Of a stretch of 64,000 nt of DNA, positions 11,036-32,487 are shown one piece after another (the stretch's first letter is position 1; every line of letters begins with the position of its first letter). The position numbers were made by a program, and so were the translations under genes. The stretch comes from Notospermus geniculatus. Its lineage: Eukaryota > Nemertea > Pilidiophora > Heteronemertea > Lineidae. The stretch spans positions 157,570 to 221,569 of the forward strand of contig NMRB01000609.1 of the NCBI GenBank assembly GCA_002633025.1, read 5' to 3'. The notes below the pieces were generated by a model that saw nothing but the letters and a program-made list of their open reading frames with translations, ran no database searches and had not been told where the DNA came from.

Positions 11036-13554
11036 TTATGCGAGGCTGACCAACTTGACGATTGAGTCTCCAGCCCCGACAGCTATCCGTGCACCGCCTA
11101 ATGTTGTATCCAGAGCCTGGACGGACTTCTTCATCTGAATGGATCCAAGGCACTGGAAGAAGAAAAAGTTGTCTTTCATTGGTGGTAGCAGGGAGTTTTA
11201 AATGCTGATAAGGAAACACTAAGAAAGGGGCAATGCTTGATTATATTAATGACTATTTGATTCATGATTTCACCAAGCATGAACTTACAGAAAGTTAATG
11301 ACACTTAAATGTCACATGTGACTTACCTCGTCAGTGTCAGAGCTGATTACTTGGACACTGTTTGTCCCACTTCCTCCGGCGATAACACAGATGTCATTGA
11401 GGAACTGTGCAGTGTAGAGAAACTCGCCCCCACCACCATGAGGGAATGGTATGTCCTTCAATAGTTTCCCACTGGTGTAGTCCCACAGTTGTAGGGCATT
11501 GTTGGCCTGCCAGGAGCCAGTTAGGATTCTATAGCCCTGAAAAGGAAAAGCAGAGATCCTTCATTTAGACTCCCTCTCCACATAAAGAAGTAAGAACAAC
11601 TCTTACTCTTACTTGAAGTAAGAACTTTACCAAGACTGAGAAAGTGTATCATACGAGTTGGCTCTCAATGAGCATATCACAACTCGGACATTTTCAGGTG
11701 CTTTACCATAGTCTCCTTACCCTGATGTCCAAACCGTCACCACAAATATGTGGTCCTTTAATGCTTCTGACCACACCGTCATGCTGTCTCGCATCCCAGA
11801 TCTGAAAGGAGGATAGGTCCAGGTTTATGGATGACCAGGTATATCATGGTACTGAATGAAGAGCTGAGTGTCAAGTAGGCCATAATTTAATTCTCCACAA
11901 ACAAATTGGGCTAATTTAATGTACAGCAGGAGGAAACCAGAATCCCCGGCCAGAAGTCGCCCTCTCTATCACATGGAGAATAGATCTTACCAGGAATCGC
12001 ACCTGGGACCCGAAAGGTGACAGGCATCAATGTTCCCATTGTACCATTCTGATACTGTGTTATAAACAGTAATTGTTAATGAACTGTTCATGCTGTACAA
12101 AAATGTCAGTGCCTGATCTATATTTTACCTTCAACGTGCTGTCCCATCCAGCTGACACAAAGATCTGGTTATACTCTGGGTGAAACTTCAGTGCGAAGAC
12201 TCGCATAGCATGACCAGCCTTAGGGTTGTCTGGAGCTTGGGTCAGTGGACTGTAGCCTTCAAATGTCTTGATTGGCTGGAAAAAGGATATTATGTTAATG
12301 ATTTTATTGCCACAGGTAAATGAATGTGGTGGACAGCAATGACTGATAAGACGAATGAATTTTTTTGCTAAGCTAAGTATGATGTTCGCCACCTAGAGAA
12401 GTATGACAGCTCTGCATTCCTTCTCACCTTGTTCGTTTCCGAATCATACAGACGGACATTCAGGTCCTTTCCTGCCGTGGCAAAGGTGTACCCATCCAAA
12501 CTGAAGTCAAGGCAGTTGATTTCATTGCCCTTCTCTGAAAGAGAATGTTCGACTTAGGAAAGACTCAAAATACGCCTTGACTGTGTGAAATTCTACACCA
12601 TCCAGTGTTAATTCTATGATTTCAGAAGGGCATGGGGCAAACTTTGTGAAAAGGGCACTTCAACCTAGAAAAGGGCACTTTTCATTCGCGACATTTCTAC
12701 TAACGGAATTTGAGAAGCTTGTCAGTTAAAAAGGTCCCAATAACTCCAGTCAACAGCCAATTTGAGCCAATTTCTAAGGTGGTATGACCAAAAGGGACCA
12801 TGACAGAGGGTCTGGGGGNGGCGTGCACAGTCCCCTCGGAGGAAGCTGCATAAATCACACTTTGATGTTTGGGGCTGAAGCGGATGCAGGTCGTTGCCAA
12901 ACCCCCATAACGTGATTTCACGACATCTCCCTTAGGTTTCCCGTTCTTGGCATCGAAGATCTGTGATATATGAAATCAACCAAAAGCATTCATTGATATT
13001 TTCACTGTTTATTTCCTTATCAGTCGGACACAGTCAGTGGATCTCTCTTTGTGGACACCTCTGCCAGGAGGACACCTCTTCATTGGGGACACAAAAATCA
13101 GTCTCAGGTTGTTTTTGACTTGTGTAGTCATGAACGGGAATCAAACCTACAGCCTCTGGGTCAGGAGTCCAACATTCAACCACAGCACCCTGACTCTCCT
13201 ATCAAACTCTCACTGGATGTCACTCTGAAGATAAGATTCAACTGCCTTTACCTGGACACCATAGTTTCCATATCCAGCAGCCAACTTCTCCCCATCGTAT
13301 GAAAACTGGAGACTGTAGATTCCATCCTTTTCAAAATCTGGCTTAATTGTCTTTGTGACGTTCCCTGCCTCAAATTTCTTCTTCCATTCGCTCTCTGAAA
13401 GTATGGACAGTGGATGGCTTGGTCGATTTCAGTACTACACAGAAGTGTGGGTACATACACCCCCAAATCCTACTCATTCAAACCCAATTGACAACCTACC
13501 TTTGTTAATAGCCTTTGAGACTTGCAGTGCTGCTTCCAGCCTTCGCCTTGCCAT
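11036..13554 (-). CDS. WD40-repeat protein, 8 exons, ~346 aa
   Basis: Minus-strand exons are 13500-13554 (ATG 13552-13554), 13252-13394, 12821-12960 (partial), 12428-12534, 12129-12275, 11721-11801, 11327-11536 and 11036-11152 (TAA). All boundaries follow GT-AG. With the intact exon 3 of the upstream copy (181 bp) the total is 1041 bp, 346 residues. The N-terminus MARRRLEAALQVSKAINK is basic. About six or seven WD40-type blades follow, e.g. residues ~45-66 (IYSLQFSYDGEKLAAGY), ~134-160, ~188-215 (ending STLK, next exon IWDARQHDG) and ~239-262 (LQLWDYTSGKLLKDI). A beta-propeller scaffold is expected; the partner is unknown. The last 41 bp of exon 3 are missing at the N at 12819, apparently by assembly. 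The gene lies head to head with Miro. Confidence 0.85.
12601..12819. repeat. Copy-B-specific insertion ending at an assembly gap
   Basis: Copy A has 1545-1672 here (intron plus the 3' end of exon 3). Copy B has unrelated sequence containing AAAAGGGCACTT twice, and ends in a G-run followed by N at 12819. A repeat insertion in one haplotype probably broke the assembly, removing 41 bp of exon 3. Confidence 0.6.
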
Positions 13555-16020
13555 TTTCAGTACCTTATGATAACCAAAGTGGGACTTTCACATTGTTAAC
13601 TACACATACAGCTGGAATGATAAAATAATTATGACCTCACCGCTGTTGCTCAGTGGGGCAAAAAATGAGGAGACGCTGCTATAAACAACATTGTCCCTTT
13701 CTGTGTGTGAATTGTTGTATGCAACATATTCAGAGGACAGATTCAAAGTAAAAGCTGCTCACACATGAAGTTTGTCTGGCGAAGTCTGCCTGGGAAAGTC
13801 TAACACATACGATAAAATGGCTCATTGTGGGTAGAGCCTCAGCACTCAGCAAAACTCAGTCAAATTCTCTCCTGAATAGAATGCCAATGAATTGACTGCA
13901 ACATTCACAGTAAAGTTCCTTGCCCAAGGCCAAAAAATAAGTAATTCCTAACAACAGAGTTTCATAGGAAGTAAAACTAATGAAAATTTGGCAACAGTCA
14001 AATGACTTACCAAAAATGACTTTCACTGTTCAATATTCACTACAGAAAACAGAACAGCACAGACTGCATTGACAAAAATGAAATGTTGTCTTTGATCAAA
14101 CATGTAGGACAGCCTTATGTGTTTAACCTACCACGCAGTAACTATTCCTGTCAGATTTTGTGGTAAATATTGACATGGTGTGTTTAACAGAGCATATCCA
14201 GGGCATGACATACAATAGGCTTATATCAGCATCAAATTGATTTATGTAATGTCACATGAATATATAAGGCGATGACAATAATGGTGGGTTTAGCTTCACA
14301 AGGATAAAAAGGAATATTACTGCACAAGGCTTTATTTCAATGTATTTCAATCATAAGCTCACATCCATCATGGCATATAGGCCTATGCCAGTTTCTCCCA
14401 CGGCCTCGCCCACAGGTTCTTGTGGTTTTAGTGGGGGGACTTTACTGGCAATGTACCGGTATAGAATTTTCTACAGCATTGCCAGTAAAGTGTGTAAGGA
14501 CCTATGATCCCCCCACTAAAACCACACTCGGCAGGACCCTGCTGTGAATCATCAGCAAAAAAGGCCAATAACATGACAATGTAGGCCTAGGCCCAAGCAA
14601 GTTCACGAAGCCGAGGGTCCAACCCGGTGTGATAGAACCTAATGCCCCCATCTATCTGATCGATGTCCCCATGCATTGTGTCTCTAGAGTCTGATTCAAT
14701 GGTGCCGCTTAATCCGTAAACATGGTAGGTAGGCCTAGGCCTAGGCCTAAATGTATTTTTTGTTGGGTGGGTGACATCACATTATCGGGGGACATTAGAT
14801 TCTATTCAGTACGGTATTACACCGGGTTTTGAAGCGGAGACCTCTCACTCCGAAATCAAACGCACTCAACCGGCTCAGCTAAGGGGAATTTCCCGGTGGA
14901 GTGCTGACACGATTACACCAAGAAACAACACGTCCGACATTAGATAACATCCGTGTACTTTGTCTAATTCTCGGACACACTGAAACTTTTCTGGTGTCTT
15001 TTTTAGATGAATAACGCGTTTATTAGACATCATAGAGGACTGAATGTATTTACATAACGGACTGACCAACGACAATGCACCTTTAGTGTTTTTAGATAAC
15101 ATTAATGACGTTTTTGATGAGAAAATCACACAAATAATGTCATCTTCTCCCAGTCCAGACTGAAACTTCCGGTTGCAAGGAATTGTGGTCGTTCTCACAA
15201 TCTCAGTGCCCGCACTCGAAAATTTTTCTTTGATTTCAATGAAATAAAACCGACGATTTTTAATACAAATCCGTCACTAAAACATTCCAAGATATGTGAA
15301 AGTTACAGTTAAAAATACACAAAATTGTTTTATTGTAAAAATGTTGTTAAAAGTGATGTAAATCATTGTAAAATAATGATTATTCTGTCACCGGTTTGTC
15401 GTGGGATTGACAGACGCTGTACATTTTTGTACATGATGTACGATTGCATGTATTGTACATGTTTTACGTGCATACAGACTACAGTGCATGAGTGTGTGTA
15501 GCAGGATCTTATGTAACTCAATCATTTGAATTTGCAAGGCGTATGTTGTAATCTTGTCTGCAGTTGAGTGAACAGTGGCAGTGCTTGTGTGATGCAGACA
15601 AAAGCTTAAGCTTGAGTTGAGCCTTTGGATTGGTTGATGATTCAATTCAAATTTTATTGTGGGTGCGTGCAGTTAGTTGACGGTCACGCTGGTTGCCTAC
15701 GCTACGGTATGGTAGAAAGAAGAGACAGATTGAAATTTCATGCAAAAGAAGGAGGTGCAGATCACAAAGGAATCTGATGAATTGAAAGAACGAGAGAGCA
15801 GGAACTCAAGGAATCGTTATTATTAGCTAATGATTAAATTTGATGATACACTGTTCGCTGACTTCTGATTTCATCAACAGAATAACACTTGCCTGAATAA
15901 AGCTCTGTTCGTGTACTATTCAATGAAGGAATAGGATGTGACAAAGTGTGAAGGTCGTGAACACTGACTTAAAAGCTACTTGTACCACACCACTATACTG
16001 ACTGGAGAGGACTGAGCAGA
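13555..16020. promoter_or_regulatory. Shared 5' region between WD40 gene and Miro
   Basis: The WD40 start codon (13554, minus) and the Miro start codon (16021, plus) face away from each other across about 2.5 kb. The right part of the duplicated segment lies here. An ETS-like ACTTCCGG occurs near 15167 in a stretch conserved between both copies. No TATA box was identified near either gene. A bidirectional promoter is inferred from the arrangement only. Confidence 0.35.
14419..14527. mobile_element. Short hairpin MITE, copy B
   Basis: Same hairpin as 3275-3384. The right terminus differs slightly (ACCACACTCGG instead of ACCACAAG). Confidence 0.6.
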
Positions 16021-26906
<10,886 letters not shown>

Positions 26907-28320
26907 CACTGATGGTGATGAACATTGACGGTGTATTGACATTGTACAGTTCTAAACGTATGGTTGCTGGGTCAGAAAAGTCTTACTAAGTCATGTGTAC
27001 ATTATTGTGAGGAAAACCCTTCCTCGAACATTCTGCTACTCACTCTTGACTAGAATTAAGATGGTGTGTTGATATATTTGTAGTCTGAGACGGCCACAAG
27101 ACCATAAAAATGTCAGGTTACTGGGCATCACATCGTGTGTACAATGTATTTTATTCATCAGTGGCTTCATACTACACATTAGAGCCCTTTTACTATGGAC
27201 AGACACCCTTGTGAGTGACAATTTCTGTCCTTGATAGAGAGCTGCCCTCATAAAGAGGTTAAAATGTAAAGAAGTGATTGATCTTTGGCTGAACTTTGGT
27301 ACCCACATCAACATGATCAAGCTAGGCATTGTTGAATCGTGGCCTGATAACAAAATGATATACAGCCAGCAAAATGTACAGGTCTTCATAAAGCGAGGCA
27401 TCAGGAATACATTTTCAAAGACTTCCAGATATTGGAGACAAGTTAGTGAAGAGCTTTGACTTGATGGAATATTCGGTCCACAGTCTGCAGTACTGGTATT
27501 TAAAAGACTCGCTTTGTGAAGCCCTTTTAATATCTGAGGGAATCATGTAGGTATGTGGAACAGGAATGCAGTGGGGAGCATTTGGTTGCCGGTGTCCAAG
27601 AGTCTGCTTCATAAACGTGTATGTCTTGCCATGACTTGTTTCTTTTCATTCATGACGGGTCTCGAATTAATGTTGGCCAAACCAGAAGCATTTTACATTG
27701 AGATTTGTGCGATGAAGTGAGGCTCCATCTTGGTAAACACTGATGTGAAAGAATTGGACAAAGACCACCATATTGTTTTTATTTTCCTTCACTTGGTTGT
27801 ACATATACAGATTTATGTAAATGTATTAACGTAATGGTACATAACATGTTTATAGCAAATTTATTGCTGGGTTTTTGAATAGTCAGGTATGTCACACTGA
27901 ACCAAGTACTGTTACATGAAATGTCTACATGTAGTTTGTTTGTCAACTCGTTTGAAGGTCAGTTGCCATTTTTTGGACCGTTTCAGTGCATTGAGAACAC
28001 AAGAGCCATGGCAACAGTAGTCGTGTTCAAATTTTATCCTGTTTGTTGATGGAATAAACGCATTCTGATCAAACATCTCTTGTCAAGCATTCCTGATCGG
28101 TCCTGTGCATTTGTGAGCACTGAGACTATACAGTGGGTGATTTCAAAGTTGGTTTTAACACCAGTTTTACAATGCTACGGCAGCCTGTAGAAAAAAGGCC
28201 AACCACAAGGTATTCTCGCTCCACAGGCAGTCTAGGTGGAACTAAAGCCATTCCGCCCAAATGTTTATAATTTCTATTACCAAAAGGTTCTTAGTGTCCA
28301 TGGCAATGAAACTGCAGATT
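26907..28320. other. Miro 3' region and start of the TRIM array
   Basis: The first part should hold the Miro 3' UTR; no AATAAA was found close to the stop. From about 28000 the sequence matches flanks between TRIM genes (GGAATAAACGCATTCTGATC also near 35727 and 43964), so the tandem array begins here. No other gene is seen. Confidence 0.6.
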
Positions 28321-30282
28321 TCAAACGTACGGCAGCCTGTACAAAACAACTTTGTCACTAATACCAACAACGAGCAAGTCTTCCTCCACCGCCAGTCTTG
28401 GCCAAACTCCTGCCGTTCCAATCAGGAGTTGACCCTTCTCATCCTTCAGGTTCTCTGATGTTTGGATATTTGCCTTTCCCGTCATACAGCAAGAGACACA
28501 GAGAGTACCGACCCCGTCCATCCTGGAGACGGCGAAGAGAGAACCGTCAGAGGTACAGGCGACATCAAAAACAAAGTTAGGAAAGCCATGACGATGCTGG
28601 ATGTCCCATCTTTTATTTTCGTGAAAAGCTGTCACACCTGGATAACACTTGTAAATAACATTTTGCGCCATACTGCATGCTAACCGTCCTGCATCAGGCA
28701 CGTCCAGTCTATAAACAAGATCACCCGCCATATTCACTGCCAGTATTTCACTTGCCGGCCCACCAGGGCCACACACGGACACCATTACAAAATTGCCATG
28801 CTGATCCATTTCAATCGACTTTGGACGCCCCAAAGATATATAACAAGGGAGATCTTTATACTTCTCATATCCATATCGAGAGAGTAAGGCTCGTAAGTGT
28901 GGTTTCGTTGCTCCAAGCAATATGATGTCGTTTTCAGCATTGAGTGTCATGTCGCACGCACCCGCGACACCATTTTCAATTATCGTCGTCTGTTTCGATT
29001 CCACGAAGGGCCAGAATATGATTTTTGAGGCAGACGATTTCTTTGCATATGATATCCCAGCTAGTGCAGCAATTCTCAGTTTATGCGGTCCACCCGGAAC
29101 AATTTTAATTCCAAAAATACGCTGAACGCCCTCTCCACCTAAGTCCAGTTCCTTGAGTGCCACGACACCAGCATCTAGTTTCAAATCCTCGGCCTTTCCC
29201 ACTAATGTTGGAACTCCACAAACCGCCTCAAATTTCGGTGCCCCTGAAACGGTCTCTTCTATCAGCAATGATAGTTTGTTAATATCATCCTTGCAGGCAT
29301 TGACCTGTGAGTTATGGACAAATCCGAGACATTTGGACCTGCCCAGTTCACGGAGCCGTTCAGACGACTTCTTAAGCCTCGGGGTCAGGTCCGACAGAAC
29401 CGCCTTGAATGTCTGAATTCCCTCCGAATACCTGTAAACTCTTTCCTTCTCCTCTTTCTCAAATCGTTCTTTATTTGACATGGTATCATTCACTTGTTTT
29501 TCCAACCTAGAAACCTCACTTTGCATTTTCTTAATTTTGCTCTTCAAATCTGCTATTTCTGGATTCGATTTTGCAAGAATGCCATCGGACTTTTCTTTGA
29601 CTTTTTTCATCCTTCGTTTTGATTCGATTGTTGCAGCTCTTTCGCGTTTGTTTGCTGCGTCCAATTTCAATGTCGCGAACTCTAAAACTTCACCAGCCTT
29701 TTTGATTGATTTGAATGCCTCATCATGGAATGAATCTTTGTAAAGTACCGTATCATGTTTATCTTTGGGGTGGCTACTTGCCATACACCGGCCACAAATA
29801 ACCGTGGAACACGAAACACAGAAGTGTTTCATTCTGCACCAATGGACTTTGCAAAGATCGTAGATGAAGTGATCAGCAAATTCTGCAGATGCCAAATGAT
29901 CGCGCCGACATCTGGAACAAAGGTCACGCTCACAAACATCGCATAGAAACTCGGCCATATTGACATTTGCAGTTCGATCGCCTTTCCGAGTACATTCGGA
30001 ACATGGCTGCTTCGGATCCGCTTTCAAAAGGGCCGCAACAAGATCACCCGTCTCAACGTCGCTCCTAAGTCCATCTGCACCGTTGGGGGGCACTGAGCAT
30101 GGTTTCCGACATAAAGGACAGCGGAACACGCCAGATGTTTCTGCCCCATCCATGTGCCTGCTGATGCAGGTCTTGCAGAACACATGGTAGCAGGATCCCA
30201 CGATCTTTGGGTCCTTTAGGACTTCTAGGCAGATCGAACATTCAAGTTCCTTCTTCACAGCGAGTAGTCGTGATGACGCCAT
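28321..30282 (-). CDS. TRIM-type E3 ligase candidate, copy 1 (653 aa)
   Basis: A single coding exon. RING ligands are C15, C18, C31, H33, C36, C39, C55 and C58 (CSICLEVLKDP; YHVFCKTC). A first B-box-like Cys-rich region spans ~85-140. B-box 2 is CKVHWCRMKHFCVSC then CGRC and HPKDKH. A long charged coiled coil (~175-335) and a divergent propeller-like C-terminal region ending VVLYRLPYV follow. By family it should be a cytoplasmic ubiquitin ligase, with the C-terminal domain binding a target; that target is unknown. I chose the ATG at 30280-30282 over the one 39 nt upstream because it has a better context (AACATGG), is the one shared by all copies, and follows a TTTGATTTCAG acceptor. This copy lacks the short Ala/Thr linker found in the others before the first B-box. 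Confidence 0.9.
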   Translation of the reverse strand: MASSRLLAVKKELECSICLEVLKDPKIVGSCYHVFCKTCISRHMDGAETSGVFRCPLCRKPCSVPPNGADGLRSDVETGDLVAALLKADPKQPCSECTRKGDRTANVNMAEFLCDVCERDLCSRCRRDHLASAEFADHFIYDLCKVHWCRMKHFCVSCSTVICGRCMASSHPKDKHDTVLYKDSFHDEAFKSIKKAGEVLEFATLKLDAANKRERAATIESKRRMKKVKEKSDGILAKSNPEIADLKSKIKKMQSEVSRLEKQVNDTMSNKERFEKEEKERVYRYSEGIQTFKAVLSDLTPRLKKSSERLRELGRSKCLGFVHNSQVNACKDDINKLSLLIEETVSGAPKFEAVCGVPTLVGKAEDLKLDAGVVALKELDLGGEGVQRIFGIKIVPGGPHKLRIAALAGISYAKKSSASKIIFWPFVESKQTTIIENGVAGACDMTLNAENDIILLGATKPHLRALLSRYGYEKYKDLPCYISLGRPKSIEMDQHGNFVMVSVCGPGGPASEILAVNMAGDLVYRLDVPDAGRLACSMAQNVIYKCYPGVTAFHENKRWDIQHRHGFPNFVFDVACTSDGSLFAVSRMDGVGTLCVSCCMTGKANIQTSENLKDEKGQLLIGTAGVWPRLAVEEDLLVVGISDKVVLYRLPYV

Positions 30283-30692
30283 GTTGGCCGCTGAAATCAA
30301 AGGACTTTCAAAATCTTTCATGTGAAATAATCAGCTTTCCATAATGTTTCCTATATGCCCTAATGTTTCCTAATGTTTGCCATGCACCATATGAACGAAC
30401 GACTGGCCTACACAAATGTATTAGGCCTATATCACACAATAGTTATTCCATGTATCAGAAAACCGGGAGAGTTTCACAAAGTCACATCCATGTTTCAACT
30501 TGTAGGCCTATGTACTATAGTAAGGCTAACTACATGTACCTTCCACCTCCGAGCTTTCACGTTTAACATGCTTAACAGTCACTGTGATTTCGCAAACGAA
30601 AGGAACAATTACATGTAACTAAAGCGGCGGCAGCAAGTGGTCACAGGCCTAATAATGCCAAAAGCTGAAAAGAAACGCCCATGGCTACTTAC

Positions 30693-30845
30693 CATGCCAC
30701 AATATTGCACCAACCAGCACTGTGTCAACATCCACTGAATTTGTTACGACACCTCAGACATCTGTTGCAGTGGATGAGAGTCACCTGGAGCATCATTGAA
30801 TTCAGTAAATATGCAATCGATTTTTACATGTTGTAGCGCAAGGCC
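30693..30845 (-). other. Putative noncoding first exon, TRIM copy 1
   Basis: A conserved block ends (minus strand) at GGCATG followed by donor GTAAGT at 30687-30692. The acceptor at 30291-30292 would give a 402-bp 5' intron. The 5' limit of the exon is not determinable; the end given is where conservation weakens. Confidence 0.5.
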
Positions 30846-31706
30846 AACGTCCCGGATATCGTCTCCACACCCAGAGATCGTCTGGTATTCAATAATAGGC
30901 CTACGTTAAAAAAAATACTTATTTATAAAGCCAATATAATTCATGGCGAATGACCCAAAATTGACAAAGAATAATTTATTCATCGTGTCCAGCGGACTGT
31001 GCAAAATAGCACACTGAATGATAAAATACAATGTCGGCTTGCTACTTCGATTCATTTTCTTCATTTTATGGCCTGCTGTTGTCTACGAGGGCTTGCATAA
31101 ATTTGGCAGGCGAAGTCACGTGATAGAACTTAGTAAGAACTTCGCAAAGCTTTTATATTTGCTCAGCTGAGCTGAAAATATTTATTTGATTTGAAGTTAA
31201 ATGCATTGGACGTATAATTCAGAGTTGATAAAAACGTTGAGACATCTTGCATACAGAGGACGTTGATTGTCCAGGAGAGGGTGAATATAGATAGGCCTAC
31301 GTATTTTTAAGCTATCAAGACAAGTACATGTATCTCAAGATGTGCGGAAAAGTAAAATAATTACCGGTACATAATAATTTATGTCATTCATGCAATAAAC
31401 TTTAGTTGTTCGCGTCGTCCATTCCTTTGTTCTCCAATCCATGGCCTTTTTATTTCCTTTAACTCCATGATGGCCACTAAGACCATTCTTTTTGTTCAAT
31501 GAAAAGTTCGGAGTAAATAATCAAAAATGGACGATCGACATCACTGGAGCATGAGAAAGTTTACACAGCCGCTTTTCAAATTTGTTCCGCAGTGTTGCTG
31601 CACACAGCTTGGTGCGAATCCTCGGAGGATTCGCAACAACGTCTGGGTCTGGGTGACCGAGATTACATGTGTAGGCCTACTGCCAGCGAGAGTCGGCCGT
31701 TTTATA

Positions 31707-32094
31707 AGCCGTGTTTACACCTATGCAATTTTTCCAGGCCCGGGTTCGAATTTAACCCGGATCCATTGAATTTTCTGTCCACACCTATTATTCGTCTTAC
31801 GATATTGAACGCTGGCCATGCTATTTATAGACACACCACCCATTCAATTTTAGCAGACCGACACCTGTCGGTGGGCTCAGTAAACGTTTTAGCCCGGCAT
31901 TTTTCTGTCCACACCTTTGAAATTGCCGGGCTAAAGTATAATCCGGATCAGACCCGCCGAGCGAAAGCGGGCTAAATTAGTCCGGCAATTTTTAATCCGG
32001 ATCCGATTTTCATAGGTGTAAACGCAAAAAAGGCGGGTCAGAGCCGGGTCAGGTCCGGCAATTTCCTCAGGTGTAAACACGGCTATAGTCATTA
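31707..32094. mobile_element. 388-bp MITE, ATA target duplication
   Basis: Termini are AGCCGTGTTTACACC and its exact complement. ATA lies on both sides (31704-31706, 32095-32097). The sister sites at about 40370 and 59172 read GGCCATTTTAGTCATTACG without the element, giving an empty-site control. Interior hairpins contain CCCGGGTTCGAATTTAACC, which mimics a B box but is part of the fold. No ORF. Confidence 0.8.
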
Positions 32095-32487
32095 CGCCAT
32101 CAATCCCTGTAATGCGGCCAGTAAAGAGTCCAAAGTGTGGTGGCAGGTAAACATTTCGCTGGCGGGACTGATTTAACCTGACGAAGCATCTGATGTTGGA
32201 CTCCCCAATGCTTTAAGACCAAAACGAAGGTGATGAAGGCTCCCCCAGACATTACCTGTTTGCGTTTGCTCGAATACGAGGCCTACATTTTTACCAATCC
32301 CAGCAGAGTTGGGTTTCAAACGCACGGAAACCTCATGGACCTGTAGAAAAAAGGCTAACCACAAGCAAGTCTTGCTCCACAGGCAATCTATAAGTGGAAC
32401 TTCTGCCAGGGTTTATAATTTATAATAAGGTTTACAATTTCTATTACAAAAGGTTCTTACGTACACGTAGCAATGAAACTGCAGATT

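Larger units (their letters stand above)
12041..15477. repeat. Duplicated segment, copy B
   Basis: Counterpart of 979-4306. It differs by scattered substitutions and indels. Several are repeat-unit changes, for example extra AGGCCTA units near 14726-14750. It also has a replaced block at about 12601-12818 just before the N at 12819, which resembles part of the transposon at 39203-39470 (shared GGGTCTGGGGG). Confidence 0.85.

Noticed and set aside
28381-30190. Plus-strand ORFs of 60-140 codons across the TRIM genes
   Set aside because: They recur at the same place in each TRIM copy as antisense shadows of the coiled coil and RING coding sequence.
31735-31765. B-box-like GGGTTCGAATT as a tRNA or SINE
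   Set aside because: It is one arm of a hairpin inside the MITE at 31707-32094, with no A box.
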